From CAZTWC01 sp964617105 [NCBI: uncultured Myxococcia bacterium] (lineage in GTDB: Bacteria > CAZTWC01): a stretch of DNA of 27,303 bases. The translations under genes and the position numbers were made by a program. Shown piece by piece: positions 17,282 to 26,537 of this stretch; within the stretch, counting starts at the first letter, position 1; each line of letters begins with the position of its first letter. The notes under the pieces are model-generated. The model had not been told where the DNA came from, did no database searches, and worked only from the letters and a program-made list of their open reading frames with translations. The stretch spans positions 1 through 27,303 of the forward strand of contig CAZTWC010000014.1 in the NCBI GenBank assembly GCA_964617105.1, given 5' to 3'.

Positions 17282-17485
17282 ATGGCCGGTGAAAATAAAA
17301 CCGAAAAAAAGTTGAAAGTAACGCTGGTAAAAAGTGGTATTGGACGGACACAGAGGCAAAAAAATACCATCAAAGCGCTAGGGTTGACAAAGTTAAACCA
17401 GACCAGGGAAATACCGGACTCCCCTCAGGTTAGAGGAATGGTAAAAAAGATTTTGCATCTGGTTAAGTTTGAAGAGGTGATCTAA
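17282..17485 (+). CDS. rpmD: 50S ribosomal protein L30 (uL30)
   Basis: A small large-subunit protein. It has 67 residues, with the core [20 protein letters not shown] and the ending [18 protein letters not shown] seven-residue polar N-terminal lead (AGENKTE) is a little longer than the minimal form. The ribosome binding site GAGGAGAGG precedes the ATG. Its TAA overlaps the ATG of rplO by one base. Confidence 0.95.
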   Translation: MAGENKTEKKLKVTLVKSGIGRTQRQKNTIKALGLTKLNQTREIPDSPQVRGMVKKILHLVKFEEVI

Positions 17486-17925
17486 TGGAACTCTACAATT
17501 TAAAACCATCATCGGGCTCGGTAAAAAAGAGAAAGAGAGTTGGCCGGGGCCGGGGCAGTGGATTTGGCAAAACCTGTGGCCGAGGTCACAAAGGTTTGGG
17601 CTCCCGCTCGTCCGGTAATGTGCGGCGCGGTTTTGAGGGTGGTCAAATGCCTTTACAGAGAAGGATACCAAAAAGAGGCTTTAAAAATATTTTCAGTAAA
17701 AGTTATGCTATTTTAAATGTGGATCGCTTAAACTTTTTTGAAGCTGACAGCGTAGTGGAACCCACCATGTTGTTGGAAAAAAAGGTGATTAAAAAGTTGG
17801 ACGATGGTTTGAAAATTCTGGGTAATGGAGAGTTGAAGGTTCCATTGACCGTAAAGGCTCATAAAGTAAGTAAAACCGCCCGGGAAAAAATCGAGGCGGT
17901 TGGCGGCAAAATTGAACTGCTATAA
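17485..17925 (+). CDS. rplO: 50S ribosomal protein L15 (uL15)
   Basis: A late-assembly protein of the large subunit. It has 146 residues. The N-terminal extended, glycine- and arginine-rich part ([20 protein letters not shown], then [17 protein letters not shown]) is typical, and the globular C-terminus ends [20 protein letters not shown]. The start overlaps the rpmD stop (TAATG), with GAAGAGGTG upstream in rpmD. Confidence 0.96.
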   Translation: MELYNLKPSSGSVKKRKRVGRGRGSGFGKTCGRGHKGLGSRSSGNVRRGFEGGQMPLQRRIPKRGFKNIFSKSYAILNVDRLNFFEADSVVEPTMLLEKKVIKKLDDGLKILGNGELKVPLTVKAHKVSKTAREKIEAVGGKIELL

Positions 17926-17942
17926 AGGCGAAAAAACTAATT

Positions 17943-19262
17943 ATGGTAACTGAAGGTGTTGGCAATATAACCAAAATTCCGGAACTGCGTAAGCGGATTT
18001 TGTTTACCATAGCTATGCTGGGTATATACAGGATTGGTATTTTTATTACTTCCCCAGGTGTTGACCGGGTGGTGTTGAAGAAAATATTTGGCGCAGCCAG
18101 TGGGACGCTGTTTAGCCTGTTTAATTTGTTTTCCGGGGGCGCTTTGGAGCAAATGTCTATTTTTGCTTTAGGGATCATGCCCTATATTAGTGCTTCAATT
18201 ATTTTACAATTATTAACTGTGGTGATTCCCACCCTGGATCGATTGAAAAAAGAGGGTGAGGTTGGCCAGAAGAAAATAAATCAGTATACCAGGTATGGCA
18301 CTGTATTGCTGAGTGTTATTCAGGGATTTGGTATCGCCCACTATCTGGAAAGTTTAAAAGGTGGTGCCGGCGAATTGGTGGTGCATGAACCAGGTATGAC
18401 TTTTAAGTTTATAACCGTCATCAGTTTAACTACTGGAACCGCTTTTATCATGTGGTTGGGGGAGCAAATTACCGCCAAAGGGATCGGCAATGGGATATCG
18501 ATGATTATATTTGCCGGGATTGTGGCCAGAACTCCTGATGCAATTTTTCAAACCATCACCATGTTTCGCCAAGACATTATCAAACTTATGCCGTTGCTTG
18601 GCTTGGTAATATTAATGCTGGTTATTATTGTAGTGATAATTTTCTTTGAAAGGGGGCAGCGGCGAATACCGGTTCAATACCGAAAGCGGATGGTAGGGCG
18701 CAAGATGTACGCTGGGCAGAGTTCTTATTTACCTTTAAAGGTAAACACTGCCGGGGTGATACCTCCTATTTTTGCATCTTCCATATTGCTTTTCCCCGCT
18801 ACTATGGCATCTTTTGTTCAAGTTCCCTGGATCAACGATATCCAATATGCCCTTTCACCTGGCAGTTGGATTTATAACACCGTTTACGTAGGAATGATCA
18901 TATTCTTCTGTTACTTTTATACTGCAGTTACTTTTAATCCCGATGATGTGGCAGAAAATATAAAGAAAAACGGCGGTTCAGTTCCTGGTATCCGGGCTGG
19001 TAAGAAAACCGCTGAATATATTGATAAAGTACTAACCCGTATAACTTTTGGCGGTGCTCTATATATCTCTGTAATATGTGTGCTTCCAACCATTTTGATG
19101 GACAAGTTTTCTATCCCCTTCTACTTTGGCGGCACATCGCTGCTGATTGTGGTTGGAGTAGCTCTGGATACTGCACAGCAGATTGAAAGTCATCTTATAA
19201 CCAGGCATTATGATGGTTTTTCCGGTGGCGGCGGAGCCCGTATCAGGGGTAGAAGAGGCTGA
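17943..19262 (+). CDS. secY: Preprotein translocase subunit SecY
   Basis: The channel subunit of the Sec translocon in the inner membrane. It has 439 residues with about ten membrane spans. Visible signatures are the first span [19 protein letters not shown], the plug region [20 protein letters not shown] (span 2), [19 protein letters not shown] [19 protein letters not shown] before span 6, and the cytosolic loop [19 protein letters not shown]. The C-terminus is short and basic. It sits after rplO as in nearly all bacteria. The AAAGGCG upstream is a weak binding site. Confidence 0.97.
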   Translation: MVTEGVGNITKIPELRKRILFTIAMLGIYRIGIFITSPGVDRVVLKKIFGAASGTLFSLFNLFSGGALEQMSIFALGIMPYISASIILQLLTVVIPTLDRLKKEGEVGQKKINQYTRYGTVLLSVIQGFGIAHYLESLKGGAGELVVHEPGMTFKFITVISLTTGTAFIMWLGEQITAKGIGNGISMIIFAGIVARTPDAIFQTITMFRQDIIKLMPLLGLVILMLVIIVVIIFFERGQRRIPVQYRKRMVGRKMYAGQSSYLPLKVNTAGVIPPIFASSILLFPATMASFVQVPWINDIQYALSPGSWIYNTVYVGMIIFFCYFYTAVTFNPDDVAENIKKNGGSVPGIRAGKKTAEYIDKVLTRITFGGALYISVICVLPTILMDKFSIPFYFGGTSLLIVVGVALDTAQQIESHLITRHYDGFSGGGGARIRGRRG

Positions 19263-19293
19263 TTAATTAAAGAAGAATAGAAGGAATGATGCC

Positions 19294-19941
19294 ATGATCA
19301 GTATTTTTTTAGGACCTCCGGGAGCAGGTAAAGGAACCCAGGCCAAACAAATAGCCAAGGAGTTTTCTATCCCTCATATCTCCACCGGGGATATTTTTAG
19401 GGGAGAGATCAAAAATGAAACCCCTCTGGGCAAAAAAGTAAAGAGTTTTCTGGATAATGGTGAATTGGTACCGGATGAGATTACCATTGAAATCATCAAG
19501 GGAAGATTAGTAAAGGATGACTGTAAAGGCGGTTTTATTTTAGACGGATTTCCCAGAACGGTAAATCAAGCCAAAGCCCTGGACAATCTATTTGCCCAGG
19601 ATATGGGACTTAAACTGGACAAGGTGATCAACATTGAAGTTTCCGATGCTGAATTGCTCAAGAGACTGACCGGAAGACGGATTTGTAGGGAGTGTGGAAA
19701 CGAGTATCATCTAGTTTTTAAGCCTACAGCCAAAGAAGGCATCTGTGATGCTTGCTCAGGCCCACTTTATCATAGGGATGATGATACTGAATTGGTCATT
19801 AAAGACCGGATAGAAGTCTTCCGTAAGATGACCAGCCCCCTGGTTGATTATTACCGGGATGCCGGCAAATTGACTTCAGTTGGCGGCGAAGCAGGTATTG
19901 AGACAATCTTTCTTCGCATTAAAGAGCAATTTAGTAATTAA
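19294..19941 (+). CDS. adk: Adenylate kinase, long zinc-lid type
   Basis: Catalyses ATP + AMP = 2 ADP. It has 215 residues. The P-loop is GPPGAGKGT (7-15), the AMP site includes STGDIFRGE and DGFPRT, and the LID domain contains four cysteines, CRECGNEYH and CDACSGPLYH, predicted to bind zinc. The arginine-bearing DRIEVFRKMTSPLVDYY follows. GAAGGAATG precedes the ATG. It is placed between secY and map, a common order. Confidence 0.97.
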   Translation: MISIFLGPPGAGKGTQAKQIAKEFSIPHISTGDIFRGEIKNETPLGKKVKSFLDNGELVPDEITIEIIKGRLVKDDCKGGFILDGFPRTVNQAKALDNLFAQDMGLKLDKVINIEVSDAELLKRLTGRRICRECGNEYHLVFKPTAKEGICDACSGPLYHRDDDTELVIKDRIEVFRKMTSPLVDYYRDAGKLTSVGGEAGIETIFLRIKEQFSN

Positions 19942-19967
19942 GCAACCTTTAAAGCCCCTACTGTTTA

Positions 19968-20717
19968 ATGATAATTTTAAAATCTTCTGAAGAAATAGAG
20001 AAGATGAGAGGAGCAAATCTCCTGGTAAGGGAATGTTTATCCCAACTGAGAGAAATAATTAAGCCTGGCATAACAACTTATGCAATTGACCGGCTGGCAG
20101 AGAATTTTTGCCGGAAGAAAAACTGTAAACCGGCATTTAAAGGTTACAAGGGGTTTCCTGGTAGTGTTTGTGTGTCGATAAACTACGAGGTTGTCCACGG
20201 TATACCATCGAAGAAGAGGCGGTTGAACCAGGGCGATATCATTAGTATCGATTTTGGGGTTATCAAATCTGGATATGTAGGTGATTCAGCCATTACGGTT
20301 GGGGTAGGTAAAATATCTCCAGATGCCCAAGAATTAATAAAGGTTACCAGAGAGGCGCTAGCAATAGGGATTGCCGCATGCAAGGTTGGAAATAGGGTCA
20401 AGGATATTGGCCGCGCTATTGAGCCTTTTGTCAAGAAGAATAGTTTTTCGGTGGTTAGAGAATTCGTAGGGCATGGTATTGGTAGCAACATGCATGAGGA
20501 ACCGGCAGTTCCAAATTATTACGACAGGAGTGCCGGAACAAAATTGCATGAGGGGATGGTTATAGCCATCGAGCCCATGATAAACCAGGGTACCTATGAA
20601 GTTGATGTGTTGGCAGATGGCTGGACAACGGTGACCAGAGACCGGAAACTTTCAGCCCATTTTGAACATTCTGTGGCGATCACCTCAAATGGACCGTATG
20701 TTTTAAGTAGACTTTAG
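19968..20717 (+). CDS. map: Type I methionine aminopeptidase
   Basis: Removes the initiator methionine from nascent proteins. It has 249 residues and is complete. Metal-site residues are visible: SIDFGVIKSGYVGDSAITVG (two aspartates), VGHGIGSNMHEEP (histidine), AIEPM (glutamate) and the C-terminal HFEHSVAIT (glutamate), with the substrate-pocket histidine in VVHGIP. The ATG is 26 bases after adk; no strong ribosome binding site is seen. Confidence 0.97.
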   Translation: MIILKSSEEIEKMRGANLLVRECLSQLREIIKPGITTYAIDRLAENFCRKKNCKPAFKGYKGFPGSVCVSINYEVVHGIPSKKRRLNQGDIISIDFGVIKSGYVGDSAITVGVGKISPDAQELIKVTREALAIGIAACKVGNRVKDIGRAIEPFVKKNSFSVVREFVGHGIGSNMHEEPAVPNYYDRSAGTKLHEGMVIAIEPMINQGTYEVDVLADGWTTVTRDRKLSAHFEHSVAITSNGPYVLSRL

Positions 20718-20747
20718 TAAGGTTAGCAAGGTTAGGAAATAGCAAAT

Positions 20748-20969
20748 ATGGCCAAACAAGACGCCATCGAAATTGAGGGTGTGGTTACCGAAACATTGCC
20801 TAATGCCATGTTTAGGGTTAAATTAGAAAACGAGCACATAATTTTGGCCCATATCTCTGGCAAGATGCGAATGAAGTTTATTCGAATATTACCTGGTGAC
20901 CGGGTAAAATTGGAGGTATCTCCCTATGATTTAAATCGGGGGAGAATTACCTACCGGCTGGGCAAATAG
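20748..20969 (+). CDS. infA: Translation initiation factor IF-1
   Basis: An OB-fold factor that binds the ribosomal A site during initiation. It has 73 residues, with [39 protein letters not shown] and [17 protein letters not shown], all conserved. GGTTAGGAAATAG precedes the ATG. Start-codon discrimination is of interest here because several neighbouring genes use TTG, GTG or possibly ACG. Confidence 0.97.
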   Translation: MAKQDAIEIEGVVTETLPNAMFRVKLENEHIILAHISGKMRMKFIRILPGDRVKLEVSPYDLNRGRITYRLGK

Positions 20970-20992
20970 AATTTTGGACCGTGGAGAAAATT

Positions 20993-21106
20993 ATGAAGGT
21001 GCGTGCATCGATAAAAAAAATTTGTGATAAATGTAAAATAGTAAAACGCAAAGGGATTTTAAGAGTACTCTGTGAAAACCCTAAGCACAAGCAACGTCAG
21101 GGTTGA
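20993..21106 (+). CDS. rpmJ: 50S ribosomal protein L36 (bL36), zinc-binding type
   Basis: A 37-residue large-subunit protein, [20 protein letters not shown] and onward, ending KHKQRQG. The zinc ligands are C11, C14, C27 and H32. GGAG lies seven bases before the ATG. Together with the zinc forms of S14, S4 and L24, it shows that this genome has kept the cysteine-bearing (C+) ribosomal proteins at this locus. Confidence 0.97.
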   Translation: MKVRASIKKICDKCKIVKRKGILRVLCENPKHKQRQG

Positions 21107-21140
21107 TGGCGTATAAAAACTTTTTTGAAGGGAGGTAATT

Positions 21141-21509
21141 TTGGTTCGTATCACAGGCGTTGACTTGCCAAAAAACAAACAGGTCGAGATAGCCCTTACC
21201 TATATTTACGGCATAGGCCGTTCAAGCGCCAGGGAATTACTTGACAAAGCAAATATAGATTGGAGCAAACGGACAGATAATCTAACCGAGGAAGATGTCA
21301 AGAATATCAGGAATCTAATTGACGATGAATATAAAGTTGAAGGAGATCTTCGCAAACAGATCTCTATGGACATTAAGCGGTTGATGGACCTGGGATGCTA
21401 TCGTGGGCTAAGGCACAGAAGGGGTCTTCCTGTTCATGGTCAGCGGACACATACCAATGCCAGGACCCGTAAAGGCCCGAGAAGAGCAATTGGCGGTAAA
21501 AGGAGATAG
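21141..21509 (+). CDS. rpsM: 30S ribosomal protein S13 (uS13), TTG start
   Basis: A small-subunit head protein contacting the P-site tRNA and L5. It has 122 residues, starting [20 protein letters not shown] with the helix-two-turn-helix [14 protein letters not shown] and the basic tail [20 protein letters not shown]. The start is TTG, with GGGAGG (21130-21135) five bases upstream. rpsK starts two bases after its stop. Confidence 0.97.
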   Translation: MVRITGVDLPKNKQVEIALTYIYGIGRSSARELLDKANIDWSKRTDNLTEEDVKNIRNLIDDEYKVEGDLRKQISMDIKRLMDLGCYRGLRHRRGLPVHGQRTHTNARTRKGPRRAIGGKRR

Positions 21510-21511
21510 CA

Positions 21512-21904
21512 ATGGCTGCACCAAAACGTAGTGGCAAAAAGAAAAAGATAAAAAAGAATGTTCCCAATGGTATTGTTCATGTTCAATCTACCTTTAACAA
21601 TACTATTATCAATATAACCGATCTAAACGGCAATACCATCGCCTGGTCGTCTGCTGGCACTAAAGGATTCAAAGGATCCCGGAAAAGCACTCCTTTCGCG
21701 GCCCAGATGGCCACTGAAGATGCTGCCAAAAAAGCCCAGGATCATGGGATGAAAAATGTTGGCGTTTATATTAAAGGTCCAGGTGCTGGCCGGGAATCTT
21801 CCCTGCGCGCATTACAGACTGCCGGTTTTAAAATAAACATAATCAGGGATGTTACTCCCATTCCCCATAATGGCTGCCGTCCTCCCAAGAGAAGGCGGGT
21901 TTAA
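21512..21904 (+). CDS. rpsK: 30S ribosomal protein S11 (uS11)
   Basis: A small-subunit platform protein near the mRNA exit. It has 130 residues: a basic N-terminus ([16 protein letters not shown]), then [19 protein letters not shown], the central [19 protein letters not shown] and the C-terminal [18 protein letters not shown], a strong family signature. AAAGGAG lies just upstream in the end of rpsM, suggesting coupled translation. Confidence 0.97.
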   Translation: MAAPKRSGKKKKIKKNVPNGIVHVQSTFNNTIINITDLNGNTIAWSSAGTKGFKGSRKSTPFAAQMATEDAAKKAQDHGMKNVGVYIKGPGAGRESSLRALQTAGFKINIIRDVTPIPHNGCRPPKRRRV

Positions 21905-21966
21905 GGGGTAAAACTAAAAAAAAACTAGACTTTATTTTATCCAGTATAAATTGTTAGGAGGCAAAA

Positions 21967-22593
21967 GTGGCTCGTTATAGAGGAGCAAAATGTCGTCTTT
22001 GTAGGCGCGAAAGAACCAAACTCTTTTTAAAGGGCGAAAGGTGTTACACCGATACTTGTTCTATGGAAAGAAAACCAACTCCACCCGGAATTCATGGACA
22101 GGGCAGATTTAAGCAGAGCGAATATGGAATGCAGTTGCGCGAAAAACAGAAAGTTCGCAGGATTTATGGAGTATTGGAAAAGCAATTCCGGACATATTTT
22201 AAAATGGCCGATAGGAAAAAGGGAGTTACTGGCGAGCATTTGTTGAGTTTTTTGGAGCGCAGACTGGATAATGTAATTTATCGAATGGGATTTTCCAGAA
22301 GCAGGGATGAAGCCAGGCAAATGGTAACTCATGGCCATTTTCAAGTAAATGCTCGAAAAGTACGCACGCCATCCTTTTTAGTAAAGGTTGGTGATGAGGT
22401 AGTTTTAAAAGAAAAAAGTCGCAAAATGGACAGAGTACTAGATGCTATTGAAACGGTAAAACGCCGTGAGATCCCCGAGTGGCTGGAGCCTGATCTTCCA
22501 AATTTTAAAGGGACAGTTACCGAGTTCCCTCGCCGTGAAAATATTACCATGGAGATTCAAGAAAAATTGATAGTAGAACTTTACTCAAAATAA
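21967..22593 (+). CDS. rpsD: 30S ribosomal protein S4 (uS4), zinc type, GTG start
   Basis: A primary 16S 5'-domain binder; in E. coli it also represses the alpha operon. It has 208 residues. The N-terminus keeps a cysteine cluster, CRLC at about 9-12 with two further cysteines in GERCYTDTCSMERK, the zinc (C+) form. The S4 RNA-binding domain reads RLDNVIYRMGFSRSRDEARQ. The start is GTG with AGGAGG (21956-21961) five bases before it. Confidence 0.97.
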   Translation: MARYRGAKCRLCRRERTKLFLKGERCYTDTCSMERKPTPPGIHGQGRFKQSEYGMQLREKQKVRRIYGVLEKQFRTYFKMADRKKGVTGEHLLSFLERRLDNVIYRMGFSRSRDEARQMVTHGHFQVNARKVRTPSFLVKVGDEVVLKEKSRKMDRVLDAIETVKRREIPEWLEPDLPNFKGTVTEFPRRENITMEIQEKLIVELYSK

Positions 22594-22606
22594 GCAGGGA
22601 TAAATT

Positions 22607-23605
22607 ATGTATCAAAATTGGCGTGATTTAATCAAACCCAAAGAAATGTTCATTGAAGAACAAAACAAAACCTATGGTAAGTTTATCTGTGAACCTTTAG
22701 AGCGCGGTTTTGGTCAAACTTTGGGCAATTCCATGCGCAGGATTTTACTGAGTTCTTTAATTGGCTCTGCTATCACTGCCATTAAAGTCGATGGAGTGCA
22801 GCACGAGTTTACCAATATTCCCGATATAACTGAAGATATAACCAATATTGTTTTAAATTTAAAAAAAGTACGCCTTAAGATGCATACCTTTGAGGACAAG
22901 TTGTTGTCCATTGATAAAGAGGGTGAGGGAGAGTTGTTAGCCGGGCATATTATCACAGATCCAGAAGTGGAGATTTTAAATCCTGATCTGCATATTGCTA
23001 CCATGGGAAAAGGGGCTAAAATCAAAATGGAGTTGCACTGTCAGAGAGGGCGTGGGTATTCACCGGCGGAACAAATTGCCGCCGATAGAGAGTTTCCAAT
23101 AGGCACAATTCCCATAGATGCAATATTTAACCCTATAAAAAAAGTCAGTTATACCGTCACCAATGCCAGGGTAAAACAGAAGACCGATTATGACAAATTA
23201 TCCCTTGAATTATGGACCGACGGAAGCCTGAAACCAGAACAGGCATTAGCCCTGGCTGGTAAAATATTAGATGAACACCTGTCTATTTTCACTGAACCCC
23301 TGAAAGAGGTAAAGGAACCGGAAATACTAGAAGAACCTAAAGAGGAAGAGGTTCCTTTTAATGAAAATCTTTTAAAGAATGTCAATGAGTTGGAGTTGTC
23401 GGTAAGATCTGCTAACTGTTTACAGAATGCAGAGATAAACCTTATTGGCGATCTGGTGCAAAAAACCGAGGCCGATATGTTGAAAACCAAGAATTTTGGC
23501 CGCAAATCTTTAAAAGAGATCAAAGAGATATTGTTGGAGATGGGGTTATCCCTGGGTATGAAACCGGATGGCTGGTCTTCCCATAAATCACCAAATGATA
23601 AATAA
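22607..23605 (+). CDS. rpoA: DNA-directed RNA polymerase alpha subunit
   Basis: The assembly platform of RNA polymerase. It has 332 residues. The N-terminal dimerisation domain has EPLERGFGQTLGNSMRRILL and the beta-binding segments up to about residue 230. An acidic linker (KEPEILEEPKEEEVP) leads to the C-terminal domain that binds UP elements and activators, with LELSVRSANCLQNAEI and LLKTKNFGRKSL-like MLKTKNFGRKSLKEIKEIL. The ATG is 13 bases after rpsD. Confidence 0.97.
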   Translation: MYQNWRDLIKPKEMFIEEQNKTYGKFICEPLERGFGQTLGNSMRRILLSSLIGSAITAIKVDGVQHEFTNIPDITEDITNIVLNLKKVRLKMHTFEDKLLSIDKEGEGELLAGHIITDPEVEILNPDLHIATMGKGAKIKMELHCQRGRGYSPAEQIAADREFPIGTIPIDAIFNPIKKVSYTVTNARVKQKTDYDKLSLELWTDGSLKPEQALALAGKILDEHLSIFTEPLKEVKEPEILEEPKEEEVPFNENLLKNVNELELSVRSANCLQNAEINLIGDLVQKTEADMLKTKNFGRKSLKEIKEILLEMGLSLGMKPDGWSSHKSPNDK

Positions 23606-23641
23606 TCCGGAAATTCGGATAGATAGTAGGAGACACCTGGC

Positions 23642-24145
23642 ATGAGACATCAAAAGAGGGTTAGAAAGTTTAGTAGGACTTCTGCCCACCGCAAGAGCAT
23701 GTTTCGCAATTTAGTAACGTCTTTAATCAAACACGAGAAAATTATTTCGACCTCGGCAAAGGTAAAAGATTTAAGGCGGATTGCAGAAAAGTTGGTCACC
23801 TTAGCCAAAAAAGGCAGTATACATGCCAGGCGATTGGTAGCCAGAGATGTGCAAGACAAAGAAGCCCTGGACAAACTTTTTAGTCTATTGGCAACCAGAT
23901 ATCAGTCCAGATCAGGTGGTTATACCAGGATTACCAAGTATGGTCTTCGCCGAGGAGATGCTGCTCCACTTTCTATTATCGAGTTTATCGAAGAACAAAA
24001 GGGCAAAGGCCAAAAAAAGAAAAAGAAAAAAACTGCACCAGCCCAACCGGTAAAGACAGCGTCCCCCGAAGAATCTAGCCAGAAAGTTCAGCCTGCTAAA
24101 GAGCAAGAGGTAACGGATAGCAAAGAAGATAAAATCGAGGAGTAG
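23642..24145 (+). CDS. rplQ: 50S ribosomal protein L17 (bL17) with lysine-rich C-terminal extension
   Basis: A large-subunit protein near the exit. It has 167 residues; the family core (RHQKRVRKFSRTSAHRKSMF through GGYTRITKYGLRRGDAAPLS) ends near residue 118. The remaining ~50 residues are a low-complexity tail, first KGQKKKKKK, then proline/alanine/serine, then acidic (ending KEDKIEE). Such tails vary widely between species. The last codons encode GAGGAG, and the TAG stop is followed in the same frame by hypF, with no other stop between. Confidence 0.96.
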   Translation: MRHQKRVRKFSRTSAHRKSMFRNLVTSLIKHEKIISTSAKVKDLRRIAEKLVTLAKKGSIHARRLVARDVQDKEALDKLFSLLATRYQSRSGGYTRITKYGLRRGDAAPLSIIEFIEEQKGKGQKKKKKKTAPAQPVKTASPEESSQKVQPAKEQEVTDSKEDKIEE

Positions 24146-24151
24146 AAAACG
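24138..24151 (+). promoter_or_regulatory. Ribosome binding site and presumed ACG start of hypF
   Basis: GAGGAG (24137-24142) at the end of rplQ, the TAG stop plus AAA, then ACG at 24149-24151: a spacing of six bases, the same as at the TTG and GTG starts elsewhere in this window. No ATG, GTG or TTG lies in the hypF frame between the rplQ stop and 24212. The position is right for a start, but the codon is unusual. Confidence 0.5.
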
Positions 24152-26506
24152 CGGGATAAATCTGTTCAAACTCTTGCCTTTAATATCTATTTCAGCGGTC
24201 TAGTCCAGGGGGTGGGTTTTCGACCCTTCATATATAGATTGGCCGCAATCAATACCTTATCAGGCACGGTCAGAAACGATCACCATGGAGTGCATCTCTT
24301 TATTCAAGGTAGGTATGGCGAACTAATTTCCTTTTTTTCCTCTCTATCCAACTCTTTACCTCCGGCCTCAGTAATTGATAAAATTGAAGTAAAAAGAGCC
24401 GAGTTGCAATTTGACCAATTAGGCAACCTGGGTAATTTTAAAATATTAACCAGTAAAAGTGGTGGTTCCTCCAGACTGGTTATTCCTCCGGATTTAAATC
24501 CCTGTGCTGCTTGTCTGAATGAGATGGGAGATAAATTTGACCGGCGCTATAGATATCCTTTTATAAACTGCACCGACTGCGGTCCTCGTTTTAGTATTAT
24601 CCGATCTTTGCCTTATGACCGGCCGGTTACCTCCATGTCCGATTTTATCATGTGTCCCTCTTGCAATAGCGAATATAAAGACCCGAAAGATAGAAGATTT
24701 CATGCTCAGCCTACCGCCTGTCCAGATTGTGGTCCCCTATTAGAACTTGTGGATGGCACTACTGGTATGGTTTTAGAAGGTGACCCTCTGAAAAAGGGTA
24801 TCGATCTATTAGCCGAGGGAAAGGTATTGGCCATTAAAGGGGTGGGAGGTTTTCATCTCTGTTGTGACGCTACCAACCAGGTAACGCTAAAGAAGTTACG
24901 TCAAGTTAAAAATAGACCATATAAACCCCTGGCTGTTATGGTGTCCGATTTAGCGGCAGCCCAAAAGTTGTGTTATTTAAGCCGGGAAGAGAAAAAGGCG
25001 CTTGAATCAGCTGCCCGTCCTATTGTGCTGGCCAATAAATTTAGCCGGCGGCTTTATATGGAACTGTTAGCCCCTAACAATCACCGGTTGGGAGTTATGC
25101 TGCCCTCCTCTCCTTTACACCACCTGTTGCTGAATTCCTGGGCGGCAAGACATGGGTCAATGGCACCCCTGGTTATGACTAGTGGCAACCGGGCCGGGTC
25201 GCCTATCTGCATTACCAATATTGAGGCCAGGAAGCAGTTGGAACAGATTGCCGATTATTTTCTGCTCCACAACCGGGAAATTGTTAATCGGCAGGACGAT
25301 TCTATTGTAAAAGAGGCTCCGGCAGGTATGCAGATTTTACGGCGGGGGAGGGGCTATTCTCCGGGACATTTGATGATGACCGGTAATATAACCTCCACTA
25401 TCCTGGCAGTAGGGGCGCAAATGAAGTCATCTTTTGCCCTTTTGAGGGGCGAGGATATTTTTCTGTCTCAATATATAGGTGATTTCGATAATTCGGAGGT
25501 GGAGCACTTTTTCCGCCAGGCTTTGGAAAATTTAACCCAAATATTATCTATTGAGCCCTCTATGGTGGCTCACGATTTTCATGCCGATTTTCTATCTACC
25601 AGGTTGGCTGAAGAGTTAAATTTACCCATGGTTTCGGTGCAACATCACCATGCCCATATGGCATCTATAATGGCGGAAAATAATCTACCCGGTTTTAAGG
25701 AGGTATTGGGGCTGGTAATGGATGGCACCGGACTGGGATTGGACGGCCATATTTGGGGCTCTGAGTTTATTTTGGCCAGGGGGGCAGAGTTTAAACGAAT
25801 GGCCCATTTGGAATATTTTCCTTTGCCCGGAGGAGAGAGAGCGGTAAAATATCCCTGGCGGCAGGCTCTATCAATGTTAATTCATCATGGGGTTGAGCAG
25901 AAACTGTGGCCGCCCGGACTGTTGAAAGCAGCGCCAAAGATAGAGGTTGAGGCCGTTACCAGGATGCTGGCCGCGAAAATAAATTCTCCTCTGACCGCTG
26001 GTTTAGGCCGCTATTTTGATGTGGTGGCAGCACTTATAGGTTTTTACCGCCAGGTAAGTTACGAAGGAGAGGCGGCCTGTTGGCTGGAGTATATGGCTGG
26101 CAGTGATTTAACCGAATCGGGAGAGAAATACCGGTTAGGGTGGGACGAAAAGGGCCGGAAAATAATATCAAGCCGGGAGATGGTTAATGGTATTATAAAA
26201 GATCTTTATAATGGGGTTTCTCAACAAAAGATAGCCTGCCGCTTTCACCGTACCCTGGTGCATGGTTTAGTAGAGATAGTGGAGGAGATATCAACCCAAA
26301 GGGGGCATAAGTTTCCGGTGGCTCTTACTGGCGGCGCATTTCAGAATCGACACTTATTATACGGAGTTTATAATCGTTTGGAGAAACGGGGCTATAAAGT
26401 ATTGATAAATCGACAGGTGCCAGCCAATGACGGAGGTGTAGCTTTGGGGCAATTATATGTGGCAAGAGCCATTAAGCAACATGATAATATTCGCGGAAAA
26501 TTTTAG
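24149..26506 (+). CDS. hypF: Carbamoyltransferase HypF (hydrogenase maturation), no canonical start codon
   Basis: Makes the cyanide precursor for [NiFe] hydrogenase: it hydrolyses carbamoyl phosphate, activates carbamate with ATP and transfers it to HypE. From ACG 24149 it is 785 residues, normal for HypF. The acylphosphatase domain begins FNIYFSGLVQGVGFRPFIYR. Two zinc fingers follow, with cysteine pairs at about 119/122, 141/144 and 169/172, 191/194. Then come the YrdC-like domain (KPLAVMV near 259) and the Kae1-like domain with HHHAH at about 499-503. The first normal start, GTG 24212, would cut through the catalytic VQGVGFR loop, so coding must begin upstream. It may start at ACG, be reached by TAG readthrough from rplQ, or reflect a base error. 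Confidence 0.93.
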   Translation, partial: TRDKSVQTLAFNIYFSGLVQGVGFRPFIYRLAAINTLSGTVRNDHHGVHLFIQGRYGELISFFSSLSNSLPPASVIDKIEVKRAELQFDQLGNLGNFKILTSKSGGSSRLVIPPDLNPCAACLNEMGDKFDRRYRYPFINCTDCGPRFSIIRSLPYDRPVTSMSDFIMCPSCNSEYKDPKDRRFHAQPTACPDCGPLLELVDGTTGMVLEGDPLKKGIDLLAEGKVLAIKGVGGFHLCCDATNQVTLKKLRQVKNRPYKPLAVMVSDLAAAQKLCYLSREEKKALESAARPIVLANKFSRRLYMELLAPNNHRLGVMLPSSPLHHLLLNSWAARHGSMAPLVMTSGNRAGSPICITNIEARKQLEQIADYFLLHNREIVNRQDDSIVKEAPAGMQILRRGRGYSPGHLMMTGNITSTILAVGAQMKSSFALLRGEDIFLSQYIGDFDNSEVEHFFRQALENLTQILSIEPSMVAHDFHADFLSTRLAEELNLPMVSVQHHHAHMASIMAENNLPGFKEVLGLVMDGTGLGLDGHIWGSEFILARGAEFKRMAHLEYFPLPGGERAVKYPWRQALSMLIHHGVEQKLWPPGLLKAAPKIEVEAVTRMLAAKINSPLTAGLGRYFDVVAALIGFYRQVSYEGEAACWLEYMAGSDLTESGEKYRLGWDEKGRKIISSREMVNGIIKDLYNGVSQQKIACRFHRTLVHGLVEIVEEISTQRGHKFPVALTGGAFQNRHLLYGVYNRLEKRGYKVLINRQVPANDGGVALGQLYVARAIKQHDNIRGKF

Positions 26507-26537
26507 TAACAAATAATGTTGGAGGGAGGTTGTCAAA

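Noticed and set aside
16715-17351. Long minus-strand open frames over rpsE
   Set aside because: Shadow frames of the conserved rpsE/rpmD genes; low-complexity translation with no recognisable domain.
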